Below are positions 46,882 to 58,779 of a stretch of 64,000 nucleotides of DNA, piece after piece. Origin of the DNA: Circinella umbellata. Its lineage: Eukaryota > Mucoromycota > Mucoromycetes > Mucorales > Lichtheimiaceae. The notes below the pieces were generated by a model that did no database searches, had not been told where the DNA came from, and saw nothing but the letters and a program-made list of their open reading frames with translations. Each line of letters starts with the position of its first letter. The stretch's first letter is position 1. The stretch spans positions 248,001 to 312,000 of the forward strand of contig JAIWNF010000034.1 in NCBI GenBank assembly GCA_025093555.1, given 5' to 3'. A program made the position numbers and the translations under genes.

Positions 46882-49131
46882 CTATGCAAGGCCACGAAGA
46901 ATATCCAATGCTTTGTCAGGTCTAGTTTGTTCATCATCGTCATCATCATAATATTCTTCTTCATCCTCTTCGTCATCTGAACCATTAGGTGAAACAAAAT
47001 AACCTAATCGACTTAATCGATCAACTAGAACTTGATGAGCTGGAAGTTTTTCAAGTGTAGAACATCGCATCATACGTCTCAAAATCAGAGTTTGAGCTTT
47101 AATTTGTTCGGAAGCCTTTTTGGTACCGAGACGCCAAGCTTCAATCCAAGCATGTAATCCAGCAAGGCAAGCTACAAACTCAGCCAACGCCATCGTTTCA
47201 CCTTCTAGACCTACAGGTCTTGTTCTCGGTAACTGTTGTCGTCGATAACCAAGTACTCTCTTTATTTTCTTTTGTAAAGCATCTGTTTCATTCAAAAGAT
47301 CAATACCAGTTAAATCACCACGTTGTAATCGAATAGCAGCTTGAAGAACCAACTTTATTTTCACTTTGAGTAGATCTTCTTCACTTTCAATAACTGTGAC
47401 AGCACGTTCCGCAGCTTCGACATCAGATTGCCATAATGCTTCGACTGTTGCGCCTACCGCAGCTAACCATCGTGGGAAAGAGTGATGATGTTGTTGATGT
47501 TCTTCGTAAAGTATACGTTCAAATGCCGTTTGTTCTTCATCATTATTTTTTTCAAAATTCGGTGGAGGACTTGAAGTAACGGAAATGACTAGCCGGCCGA
47601 GTTCCGTTCGTAAGTTGTCTAATAAATGCAATCGTGAAAGTTCGGACAAATCGGCACCTCGTTCAACAGCTTCTTTCCATGCTTGTGAGTCGAGCATCGC
47701 ATCTTCACAAGGAGGTTGTTGATGGACATCCCACACAAGCATATCATCATCTGTTTCATACATGGCCAAGCGCCAAAAATATCGTGCGACAAATGTAGAG
47801 TAAGGGTAAAATTGCATCGCAGCGCAAGCATAAGCATAAGTAAGAAGATGAGGTGGTGATATGTTAATCATACGGACGCAAGCGTATAATCGTAATACGG
47901 TAGAAGAGGAAGGGTTCGCATGTATGTCAATCCAGCGTTCAGTTTCTTGTTCATGTGACGATGACGGACGTACTGACATCCATCCGAATGTATGACGAAT
48001 AGCAAGATGTAATGACTCTGCAGCAAAGCTGCATAAAAGCATCAGTGTGCTTTGTTTTTCATCATTATGGCGTCGAAATAAGAGCACAACAAGACAAATA
48101 ACCAAAAGCGCTAAACGAATAATTGCCCATATGTCATATGATGGGTTTCCTGTTGAATAAGGTGAGTCAAGAACATTTCGATCGTTATGAGGATTGGCAG
48201 TAGAAGTGCTATTTTGATCCATTGAAAATGAAAGACACATAAATAGTGCCATGAATGTATTTTGTTGTTGATGATGGTGTTGGTTTTCTTGTTCTTGCTG
48301 TTGTAATTGGTAATCAAATTCATCATCTTCTTCGTTTTCTTGTTGTAGTTGTTTCTGTTGCTTTTGATGATGTTTCATGCTTGTGTATCGTGCAAATACT
48401 GGTATCCCGCCTGGTAATTGTTGAATCAACTGTTCTAGTATCTGATTCTCTTTTTTCAGCTGTTCATTTGTGTTTTGTAAATGTACAATATATTCTGTGG
48501 CTTTTTTCATGATGGTTGCTTTATTGATTTTAGTTGCAATAGCAACACCATCGACATATTCTTCTGAATCATCCTCATTAATATTATTATCATCTTTGAT
48601 AGAATTATCGACTTTGTTGTTAGTTTCTCGCGTGTGTTGTAATGCAGGTACAGCAGCTTTTAATTCAGCTATTCGTTCATTGATATTGTTACGGTACCGT
48701 CGCTCGATCGCATTATGAGACTTATTTTTGGCTGGTTTAGTAGGGCGACGATTGTTGTTTGTAAAAGGATTATTATTATTACTATTATTATAAGCGTTAA
48801 AATTGTTGATATTAGGAGATGTAGTTGAAGTGTTTGAAAGATTGGGAAATGTAAATGGTGTTGATGTAGTAGGAGGTGGTGTGATTAATTCTAAAGTGAA
48901 AAAAAATTATTAATACATGATTAATATTGTTATTTTTTTTTTGGGGGGGGGGAAGATGAATGAAGGGGAGGGGAGCAAGAAGGTGGAGAATAAAATAAAG
49001 CATCTAAATAAATCAATATTTTTTTTTTGTATACCTGTTGGTAAAGGAAATTTCGATGGTAATAAAAGTGGATCCAGCCATATATTTTGTGCAAGAAATT
49101 GAGTCAATTCGTCGTCAAATGGTAAAGCCAT
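46882..49131 (-). CDS. SREBP-type bHLH transcription factor with membrane hairpin
   Basis: Two exons (49131-49035, 48890-46882) give 701 aa. Residues 1-32 form a short acidic-hydrophobic start (MALPFDDELTQFLAQNIWLD). A basic helix-loop-helix at about 88-172 contains HNAIERRYRNNINERIAEL, with the Tyr in place of Arg that marks SREBPs, a long acidic loop, and a leucine-zipper-like extension (LKKENQILEQLIQQL). Two hydrophobic segments at about 243-255 (TFMALFMCLSFSM) and 286-304 (IWAIIRLALLVICLVVLLF) enclose a loop of about 30 residues, as in ER-anchored SREBPs. A long C-terminal region with an acidic run near the end follows. The family is released from the membrane by proteolysis and controls sterol and hypoxia genes. 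The first segment is short for a membrane span, so topology is likely but not certain. Confidence 0.88.
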
Positions 49132-49803
49132 TATTTTTAATACAACGTATTATAATTTTTAAGTATATGTGGAAAGAAATTGAAAAAAAAACGAAAAGAA
49201 AGAAAAAGGCAAAAAGGGAAGAAACAACGGTGAAAGGAAGAAGAAAAAGAAGAGAAATATAAAAAAGAAAGACTAAATCAATAACATGATGTGATAATAT
49301 TTTGGATGTATCTGATGGAAAAGTGGCATGATTTTCTTTTTTTTTTCGTTCAACGTTAAAAATAATCTCAGCTGTTTATCGTCGCTCTTTTTTTTTTCAT
49401 GTTATATATAAACATGTTGGTTTTTTGATGCACAATAAAAAAAAACGGAACTTTTTTTTTCTTTATCTTTTTTTTTTCTGTTGATCACTTGCACATTTAT
49501 TTGACTTTATGCGATACGCAGCAATTTTTTACTTATGAGAAAATAATTAGCCTTTTGTTGTCATAGCAACAACACGAATAGATTGGAGGCGCCACCACGT
49601 TGTCGTTGTTATGAGTAATAATATAACGAGTATATGAACATCCGCAGCATTTCATAATATTTAATTGATAAGAAAAAAAAAGGGGGGGGGGGGTGTTATT
49701 GAGTATATATATAATGACAACAGATCTTCCTTTTCCCCTTGCTCCTTTTCCTTTTCTAAATTCTATTTTCTTTTTTACTGCTATTATAAATTGTAAAAAA
49801 GAA
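49132..49803. other. Divergent intergenic region of the SREBP gene and a small acidic protein
   Basis: Contains long T, A and G runs (for example at 49681-49693) and the promoters of both neighbours. No clear sterol-response or E-box site was identified by eye. Confidence 0.4.
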
Positions 49804-50286
49804 ATGTCAAGTAAAAGCAACGCGTATTCATCATCAACTGCATACATTCGTGATTTGTCATACGCTAAAATATCACAATATTATCAATCAACTAAAGATA
49901 ATTCTATTAGAAAATATGTTCTAATCACCAACGTACTGCGGCACACTCATATTATTGACAGTAGTCATCACCATAACAACAGCGATGAACAGCAACCCTA
50001 CTATTATCAAGAAGATCTAATGGAAATATGTAATGATGATAGCTATAATGACAGCGAAGACAATGCATTGGAACAACAATGGCTTGACAGTTGCTTAAAT
50101 GAACTTGAAGAAGATGAACTACAATCTCAATCATTACAGCAAGAACAACAATCAACAAATTCACGATCTTTTGGAAATTATCCAAATCATGACAAGAACG
50201 ATAAAAAAATATCAGAAGAACGACCAACAAAGTTATATTTCCATGCTGGTGTGGTAGCCTGTTTAACTCACTTGAATCTTCCATAA
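49804..50286 (+). CDS. Small acidic protein, weakly SERTA-like
   Basis: Single exon of 160 aa from an ATG (MSSKSNAYSSSTAYIRDLSY) to a stop at 50286. The open frame extends upstream without a better start. A helical segment NSIRKYVLITNVLRHTHI at about residues 39-56 resembles the VLxxNxLR core of SERTA domains, which act in transcriptional co-regulation. The middle is acidic with Gln runs (EDNALEQQWLDSCLNELEED), which could be an activation or PHD-binding region. The C-terminus reads LYFHAGVVACLTHLNLP. It is divergently placed from the SREBP gene. The SERTA link is a guess from a short motif; otherwise an unrecognised protein. Confidence 0.5.
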   Translation: MSSKSNAYSSSTAYIRDLSYAKISQYYQSTKDNSIRKYVLITNVLRHTHIIDSSHHHNNSDEQQPYYYQEDLMEICNDDSYNDSEDNALEQQWLDSCLNELEEDELQSQSLQQEQQSTNSRSFGNYPNHDKNDKKISEERPTKLYFHAGVVACLTHLNLP

Positions 50287-50902
50287 AAAAAATCACACAC
50301 AAAGGCACTAATAAATATATAACCTATCAAAAAAAAAGGAAAACCAAAAAATTAAAAAAAGGAAAACCCATAATTGTTCCCTTTCTCTTTTACTCATATT
50401 TCTCATCATCCCATTTTCCCTTATTTTCCTTTCTTTCTATACTGTTTCTCTCTCTTTCTCTCTCGCGCGCTCGCTCTCTCTCTCTCTCCTTGTTGTACAT
50501 ATATATCCTGAAAACATCACACAGTCCATAAACATATACATGTAAAAAAAAAATTGTTCATTGTAAATATAAATTCTGTCAAAAAAATAAAAAAATAAAA
50601 AACTCCAACCACCCGAGATAGTGGGGCCATAGTCTCCGATTAAATGAATTAAAATGTGTAATGGATTAGTAAAGCTGTCAATAATCAGTTCCTTTTCCAC
50701 GATGTTCCCCCGTTCAACTAGGAACCGAAATAAGAGCTGTTCCCACTAAAGAATCTTCTTTTGTATGTGGGGGTGGGGTTAACTCTTTTTGTTTCTACCC
50801 AGAATTTTTATTATTTATTTTTACTTTCTACCTTTCTTTCACGTAGATATATATATTTTTCAAAGTAAATTTGAACTTGTGATTTGTGGTAGTCAAATAA
50901 AA
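50287..50902. other. Intergenic region upstream of the Zn(II)2Cys6 factor
   Basis: Holds a pyrimidine tract (about 50440-50490: CT repeats interrupted by CGCGCGCTCGC) and AT-rich DNA. No gene is visible. The pyrimidine tract may be part of the promoter at 50903. Confidence 0.4.
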
Positions 50903-53304
50903 ATGCCTCTACAAAATTTCAATGCTCCCGTCTCAAAAAAGATTCGCATGACACTTGCTTGTGGCCGTTGCAGGTACATATTAATATATTCCCTCAAAAA
51001 ACTTAAAACACTTAAAAAAACTATTTTTATTAATTTTTATTATTATATAGAGCAAAAAAAGGTATCTATTATCCTTGGAACCAAATATAAATCAATGATG
51101 GTGAATGATAAATATGAATAACGACGCTCATTAAATTAAATTGATTTTTTTTTATTGTAGTAAAATGTGATTTTGCTCACCCAGTTTGTTTAAGGTGTCA
51201 AAAAGCAAATGGTATGTTTATATTAATTTTTTCTTTCATTTCTTTATTATTACTATCAATGACACATTACAAAAATAATATTGTTTCTCATTGGATTGTG
51301 GGAACTGGAAGCAAAGAAGATCAAATTGGGGGAAAAGGCGGGTAAGGTCAACTTTTACGGAAGAATTTTCTGGGGAGGCCACTGTTAAAAAAATAAATAA
51401 TTTTTACTCACAGCTTACCCAAATCAGCAACATGTTCATATGCAGGGTCACCCACACAGTTAGACTTATTTAATCTAATCCAAGTCAATGAAACAGTCAA
51501 TTTACTACAAAAACGAGTCCGCTCTCTTGAAATCAAACTGCAAAGTATACATGAAAACAAAGAACAAAGCGAATTACGGGGTAAAAGCGAAGAACACAGC
51601 CAATGGAATCTTACTTTAACAAATCAAGGTCTTCGTATTGATACCGACATCGTATCTATGGATGATTTGTATCACCTTTTCAATTCCAATTTAATTTCTC
51701 CAACCCCATCTTCTCCGTGTGACGAAATGATTGTTATTAACGCAAAACTATGGAAATCAGAATATAAAACTTTCCCACTTTATAATATTTGGGAAGGGGG
51801 TTCTCCATCCTTAGCGTCTTCTTCTATCCCACAACATCATCACTATGGAGATAACATTACCAGTGATAACTACAACGAGCATCATCATCATCATGATAGA
51901 AATCGTCAACAGTTTGATTCTAACAATGACAGTAATCTTTTTTACCCACATCAATGTCAACATTCTCCTTCTTTATTGGATGTCGAGGGTTCACAACATG
52001 TGCCCCAGTTTGTCTTGGATCGTTTGATGGGCGTTTATCAAGAATGTTTTATTTGTCTCAATGAGCCTTGGTATGACGACACGTTATCACATCGATATTT
52101 CAATGAGGAACTCGACCCACTTCTAGCTAACGCGATTTTTGCATGGTCAGCACGTCATGGTGCCATTTACCATGGCTTATTTCAAGGTCAAGATCCCAAT
52201 TTAGTTGGCGAACCATTTTTTGAAAAGACAAAAGAACTTCTCAAGGATAGATTCACAACCAGTGATATTGATACTGTCCATGCTTTACTTATTATTCATA
52301 ACTATGTGATGGGTAAAACAGGCATTGATCGAGATCAAGCAGAAAGTGAAGCGTACATGTATCTTGGTTTAGCGATTCGTATGACTTTGGATCTCAAGAT
52401 GAATAAAGAAGTTGAAACGACACCCGTTGAAAAAGAACGGAACCGGCGCTTTTACTGGCTAGCCTATTTTTTGGAAACACTTTGTACTTTGAATATTGGT
52501 AAACCAATGTCATTACCAGACGATGATAACAACAGCAGCACAGTTGAATTCCCTGCTCCACTCAATCATGAAGTTGGTCCTATTCGCTGGCGAGTAGAAT
52601 TCATGAGCCAGAGATTCCGTGTAATCCGTATTTATCGACGCTTGATGGAATTAACAACAGTTGCTTTAGAAAAGCAATCATTATCACTACAAGCTATCAA
52701 CGCTTTAGAGAAACAAGTCAAAGACTGGTATGCAGGGCTTGAATTACATTTCCAATATGATCCGCATGACCCGAAATGGAAAACAGCTAATCAAGCGACA
52801 TGGATGCGCGATCTCGGTTGTCTCAAGCTCAATATTGAATATCATTATACCATGATGCAAATTTACAGTTTGGTTTTAGAATCTTCCTCAGCCGGAACTC
52901 CCTTGAATGCATCAGCACTTGAAATCAGCCGTTCTTCGGCAGATAAAATTTTAGAATTGATTGAATCTTGGAGTATCTCATTACCAAAAGAAGCTTGGTG
53001 TTATTTTGCTGTGGAGCCTGTGATGGTGACGGTTCGATTGTATACTCAATTAATCGAAGAACGGGATGAGGATTCTTTGGTAATTAAGGGTGGTATGAAA
53101 CGAATTGCAGATATTCTGGAAGATTCCCCGGTTATTCATAGTCATATGGTTCGTAAAATCCTGGATACTATTTATGTTAGTATTGGTGCCGCTAGTTCAG
53201 AAGACCAATCACTACAAACAACTCCATCGCTAGATTATTGGTCAAGTAATTTAATGACAGCATTATCATCCTCAGATTCCATGCAGCAACCCCATGTGGC
53301 ATAA
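50903..53304 (+). CDS. Zn(II)2Cys6 fungal-specific transcription factor
   Basis: Four exons (50903-50973, 51051-51061, 51161-51211, 51428-53304) give 669 aa. The binuclear zinc cluster has its six cysteines at residues 20, 23, 30, 37, 40 and 47 (ACGRCRAKKVKCDFAHPVC, then LRCQKANATCSY). The linker and a leucine-rich coiled coil follow (LDLFNLIQVNETVNLLQKRV). The middle-homology fungal-transcription-factor domain runs from about 200 to 470, including LDPLLANAIFAWSARHGA, YMYLGLAIRMTLDL and RRFYWLAYFLETLCT. Exon 2 is only 11 nt and supplies the basic AKK of the cluster. The last intron (51212-51427) has a competing acceptor 18 nt downstream that would remove the sixth Cys in frame. Target genes are unknown. 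The gene is intact if the proximal acceptor is used. Confidence 0.9.
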
Positions 53305-53528
53305 AATAGGTCTCTACCCCATTTTTTTCGTTTCATTTATATATACGTATATTATATTTCATATTCACACCATCAGCCGTATATATTATATACTTCTTTC
53401 TACTCCTTCACCGACACATTTAAAGTAGATCATAGCTTTTATGATTGTACATTTCTTCTTCTTGCGCACATATTTATTTTATTTCATTTCGATAAATTTA
53501 TTTTTTTATTATACTCATATATTATATA
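53305..53528. terminator. Convergent 3' intergenic region
   Basis: About 220 bp of AT-rich DNA separates the convergent stops of the Zn(II)2Cys6 factor (plus) and the GRAM protein (minus), so both transcription terminators must lie here. No specific signal is resolved. Confidence 0.4.
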
Positions 53529-54297
53529 TTACCATTGCATCAGTTGATGACAGATGATATTGATACGGTATGCTATTGATATACCACTTAGTAATAATAT
53601 GATTGACAAGGTCGCCATGACCCATTGATAATCTTGATTCCAAGACTGTTGATATTGTTTCTTTTTATCTTGTGGTGTTTGAATGTCGGGTTGCCTTTGT
53701 ATTCCCATTAATTGACTTTCATTATTATCCACTATGGTGATTCCTGTTATGTCGTCAACATCAGTATTAGTATAAAATTCAGTTTTGTTTTGTTGATTCG
53801 TGTCGCTTATTTGTTGCTGCTGCTCTGGAATAGATTGTATACTTTTGTTTTGATGATGTTTCCACCATAAATCTGTCATCAGTTGGTATGTACGATCTCT
53901 TGACATAAACGACGTCAAAAAATGTTGTTTTTGATTACTTTTTTGATAAATTTCAATCGCATTTGGAATCATTTTGACAGTTTTTCGTTTTTTTATGCTT
54001 GAAATATCTGTAAAAGGAAGAACTATCTTTATAAATTATGGATTTGTATGTTAATAAAGTTGATTATTTTCTTTTTTGTTAGTATGTTGTAGAAATAAGT
54101 AAAGATTGTTGCCTATTACGTACCGTAGTGGTCCATCCAAAAATGTTGGATTTAAAGCAAATATGATGTTCAGAAATGTAAATATGACCTTGGATTAAAA
54201 TATCTTTTTGTATAGCACAATGATAGGTTTTAATTAGTTGTTCTTCATTGGGAATGGAGCGAAAAAGGGAATGAAATTGACGATTTCTTCGAATCAT
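53529..54297 (-). CDS. GRAM-domain protein with C-terminal membrane anchor
   Basis: Two exons (54297-54120, 54022-53529) give 223 aa. Residues 8-100 match a GRAM domain: FHSLFRSIPNEEQLIKTYHC, GHIYISEHHICFKSNIFGW, LLPFTDISSIKKRKTVK, then AIEIYQKSNQKQHFLTSF. A Gln/Asn/Asp-rich spacer follows, then one membrane helix at about 193-212 (VMATLSIILLLSGISIAY) and a short tail. The layout is like GRAMD2-type or short LAM-related proteins at ER contact sites, but no StART-like sterol domain is present. GRAM domains bind phosphoinositides or acidic lipids. The donor used is the second of two overlapping GT sites (GTACGTAAT); the first would break the frame. Confidence 0.85.
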
Positions 54298-55240
54298 GGT
54301 CTACTTATTTTCTCCGGAGGCCCAAAAAAAAAGGCGCTCTGATCTTTTGTTGTTGCTATTATTCGGATTAAGTTAACAATCAGTAGTTGATTTTATAAAA
54401 AAAAAAGCCGAATAGATCGCCGTTTATTTTATAAGAAAAAAAAATAATAGTACAGTAATAATAAAATTTGATATAAATGTATTGTGATGAAGTGTTTATA
54501 AGCAGGTAATGTACAGGTTTGCTTTTTTGCTATAATACTATGCAACCATGACACACACGTATTAGAATAAATAAAGGAAAAAGAAAATCCCATGCTCTAT
54601 GTTTGCGCTAATAATTGTCGTAGTGGTGAGATATTCTTATTAGACAGTGACGGAAAAGTGATAACATAAAAATACGATTTTGGTAATTTCACATTTGTTT
54701 GCTAAACGGACTTGACCGAATGCCGAAATCAAAATACGTATTAGTTATCTTTTACGTCAAGAGTTGCCGTAAAGGGGTTAAATCAATAAATGTAAAAGCT
54801 GGCGGGTGATGATCATAAAAAAAACGTGGGGTTGGGGAGGGAGGAAAAAGAACGAGAGAGCCGTATTTGAAGTTAATTATATTTATGCTTTCTATACCGC
54901 TATGCATTATTGTTTATTATGCAAAATAATACAACAAATTTTGTAGATGGGGAGAATAACAAAGGAGGTTTAACTTATCACAATGAATTCGTTTTCTTTT
55001 TGTTATTGTTGTAATATAGATTGGGTGTATTACTCTAACAATAGTCGATGATATTTTATTTTTCTTTATGTGCTAATATGCATGTATATCAAACTATGAT
55101 CAAAATCCAAGAAAAATAAAGGGGAAAAAAGATTTTTGAAAAGAAGAAAAAAGGAGACAGAGCGATGAAGGCGGGAGCGCCGAAAGGACGACTAACAAAA
55201 AAAATTGATTTGAAAAATATAATATTGATAGATTTTTTCT
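54298..55240. other. Intergenic region between the GRAM and Kin4-like genes
   Basis: Promoter of the GRAM gene and 3' flank of the kinase. AT-rich, with some G-runs near 54830. No gene seen. Confidence 0.4.
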
Positions 55241-57993
55241 TCATGGAGGCGTAGAAGTGCCGATGGCACTGTCTCTATTATTTATTATATTTTCTTTTTG
55301 ATCTTGTTTTTGTTGTCGAAAAAAAGATGATTTGTGAGCAACTGAATTTTTACGAACATAATAACCATCTTTATCAAATCCTAATAAATCAAAAAGCTTG
55401 TGATATAAAAATTTGTACGCCCAAATATTACCACGAAGACGACGCACATCGGCAATATATAACCCTGGAAGATTTTGGAATCGACAGACCTCAACAACAA
55501 ACCGAATTTCTTCTCCAGAATCGATTGATGGGTCACCGTATATGGGCTGTTGTTGGCCTGATGTGGAGACACCTTCCGTCATTGGTATATCGGTCGATGT
55601 AGAAAGCAATGATGAAGATCGGTTTACTTTTAACGACGACGAGGCGGATAGTCGACCCGGATTTGGAAATAACGAACTATTAAATGATTGAGTATCTTGT
55701 TTTTCTTGTTGCTGAACTATTACTTGCGAATTTTTACAATCATTATTATCTTCATCTTTATGGAAAGATGGTTGTACTGTACTATTACTGCTTCCATGAT
55801 CTTTATTGTTGTTTCTGTTATTGTTGTTATTGAATAATGCTTTAGCAGGACGACGTGAACATTTAATCTTGTATTCACCATCCTCTTTACAGTTAATGCC
55901 CAGTGCTTGAAGTGTTTTTCGCACTTCGTTGATAATTTCGTGAGGTGCGCGTGTTGTAAGTGCGGTACGGTCTACAGCCCCATGATGAACACGTATGTTA
56001 AACATCTCAGTACTACTATGCTTATTTTTTGGACTCTCTTCATTGTTTTTAATATTCCCCACGCCAGATATAATCTGTGTTGAGCGAGGTCGAAATGAAG
56101 TTTCTGTAGAAAACTGTGGAATTTTTTTGTCGTGTCGTTGCTTCTGCTGTTGTTGGGAAGATATTTTTTTATTTGACGACAATGGTTGCTGATGCTGAGC
56201 TTGTTTCTGATCTTCTTGTTGACGGTCTGTTGATCTAGAATGCAGCTGTTGGTGTTTATTACCTACACCATATTTATTTACCATATTGAGTTATAATTTT
56301 GTTTTTTTTTTGAATATGTATGCTATTATTTTATATTTTGTCAAAAGAATAAGATGTATACCTTGTGATTTACGCTTGATCCATGCCATCATTTTTTTGC
56401 TTACACTGTTTTCTTGTTGGATTGTATTTGTTGTCAAGCCTTCCGGTCGATGTTGCGGCTGTTGTTGTTGCTGTGGAGTATTTTTGGAACTACTTTCAGA
56501 AACTGAAACATTTTTCATATGTGTAGTGATATCCAGTGAATGCTGTTGAGGTGACCATTCATTATCACTTGTTGTAGCAGGTTTGTTGTTAGTCGCAGTA
56601 GTTGTAGTTCTGCGGTAAATACTGTTACGCACTGCAGCAATAGCTCGTCTGCCACTCTGTCCCCCTAATGTACTATAGTAGCGTGGACGCTTGCCACGAG
56701 CTTTTCCATGTGTAAGTGCATGAAGTGACTCTTCACGATGGAGTGCAATCGCTTCATCGTCATTCAGTTGTTGTTGCTGGGAAGATAATTGTGGCTGATT
56801 CTGTTCGTCACCTCGCTGCTGTGCTCGCTGTTGCTGTTGTTGATTGCCCACAGTTGAAATGATGCTGCTGGCACTAGTAGATTTTTTGACAGGATAATCT
56901 CGATAGGGTGACATTTTTTGTAGTACATCTTCGCATCCATCTTTACGTCGCACACGAAGACTGGCAATAAATTTCGACCTGAGTTTAGATGCTGGTAGCG
57001 ATTCAGGTGTTCCCTCTTGTACTTCTGTCTGCTGCTGCTTTTGCTGCTGTTGTTGTTGTGGTTGTTGCTGACCAGCATCAGTCTTTCCAGTAAAGAAACT
57101 TAACAATCGTTCTCTGCGTGGTGGCGACTGAATTGATTTCAACGTCTGTTCCTTTCGATCCACAATGGCAGTTCGTGTTTTTCGTGAACGATCAGCTATT
57201 GTTTGATGACCTCGATGCATGTTGAATCGTAGCATCGCATCAGGGACTGTTGCTGGACGTTGTTGTAATGTTGCATCTTTCTTAGGTTGTCTTTTTTGCG
57301 CTTCCATGCTCGCTTCTTCATTAACACCGTCGTCTCGAGTCTCTTCGACTACTATATCTTCTGCAAGTGTTGCTCTTGTTGTATCTTTATTATCACTGGG
57401 TGGCCAAATGACTCTACGGTAATTGGGCATAAATGCTCGTTCTGCCATACAAGCAGCCTCAGCTTCAAATACATCATCTGATTTATTGAATAACTCTCTA
57501 TATTGTTTTAACCAGGGATGTTGTTGGATTTTATCGAGTGTATAACGTTTATTTGGATCAGCGACGAGGATTTGACGTAATAAATCTTGAGCATCTTGAC
57601 TGACATGTTTGGGGAATCTAGGTGATGTGGATAGGATATATCGATAAAGTTGGTTGATGTTGCTACCATCTGGGTTACATGGGTCATCATCAAATGGTAA
57701 ATATCCACATAACATAGCGTATAAAATGACACCACAAGACCAAATATCAACGGCTGTACCTGCGTAGAGGCCATCACTAACAACCAGCTCGGGGGCCGCA
57801 TAGCAAGGGGATCCACATGATGTATCCATAAGACCATCTTGCTTATTGTTGGCAAATCCAAAGTCTGTTACAATAATATTACGATTTCTATCCAAGAGTA
57901 AATTTTCCTAGAACAAAGGAACGAGTACGTATTATATATATAGAGATATAGATATAGATATAAATCGATTTTGTAGGTCATAATAATTTTTTC

Positions 57994-58034
<41 letters not shown>

Positions 58035-58779
58035 CTGATAAGTCAAATGAGGGACGAAAAGTGAATAAAAAGCAAAATATTTTTTTTCAGGAGAAAGGAG
58101 GGGATGATAGTGAATCGCAAAAAGGGGATTGATCTTCCTAGGATCGGGATAGGAAGGTTGGGAAAGGAAACAGAAAAGTACGTTATTTACCAGTTTCAGA
58201 TCACGATGAACAATTTTTTTACGATGCATATATTGAACACTACTGATCAATTGTGCAAAAAGTCGTTGAGCATCTTTTTCTTTAAGGGATCGATGGGCTA
58301 AAATATATTCAAATAATTCACCTCCAGAAGCATATTCTAAAATGATACCAAAATATTTTTCTGTTTCAACTACATTGAATAACTTGACAATATATGGATG
58401 TTTTAATGTTCGAAGAGCATGGATTTCTCTTTCAACTTTGTTTAATCTTGATGAAGAAGATCCAATAGTTTCTTTTCGAATAAGTTTAATCGCAAACTAT
58501 ATTAGTATATGGATATTTATAGATGATATTAGAAAAATGATGGGTATGTATATATACTACTAGTTGGATGTTGGGAAATAAAAAAAAATAATTTCTTTTG
58601 TTTACCTCTTGACCTGTTTCCGTATGAATACCGAGTTTAACTTTACCAAATTCACCTTCACCCAAAGTTTGCAAAAGTGCGTATGGTCCCAATTTTATTT
58701 GTCGCGTGTGTGATCGACGACCTTGTGATGACCTCTGATAGAGAGTGACAGATTCTAGTGGTTTTGCATCTTCTATCAT
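55241..58779 (-). CDS. Kin4/Frk1-like CAMK-family Ser/Thr kinase with KA1 domain
   Basis: Four exons (58779-58606, 58496-58191, 57907-56362, 56262-55241) give 1015 aa. The kinase domain spans about 33-292: the glycine loop LGEGEFGKVKLG, the catalytic Lys in FAIKLIRK (about residue 62), the catalytic loop HRDLKLEN split by intron 2, the DFG motif (Asp175), the activation loop DTSCGSPCYAAPELVVSDGL, and CGVILYAMLCGYLPFDDDP. The SCGSPCYAAPELVVS loop and the DDDP insert closely resemble yeast Kin4/Frk1, which act in the spindle-position checkpoint and stress. A disordered middle of about 600 residues rich in Gln and Asn follows. The C-terminal about 50-residue stretch RFVVEVCRFQNLPGLYIADV resembles a KA1 membrane-binding domain. 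All catalytic residues are present, so the kinase should be active. Confidence 0.9.
57996..58030. repeat. (TA)n microsatellite in the kinase gene's intron 2
   Basis: About 16 TA units within the second intron of the kinase gene. Confidence 0.85.

Noticed and set aside
49952..50308. Minus-strand 118-codon open frame opposite the small acidic protein
   Set aside because: Shadow of the plus-strand ORF, with its composition set by Gln and Asp codons on the other strand.
50440..50490. CT/CG-rich tract as a possible RNA gene
   Set aside because: Simple-sequence pyrimidine tract without structure; more likely promoter-associated.
51291..51473. Open frame and a 30-nt AG-GT cassette (51312-51341) in the last intron of the zinc-cluster gene
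   Set aside because: Including it keeps the frame but omits the sixth Cys, while the direct splice to 51428 restores a perfect Zn(II)2Cys6 pattern.
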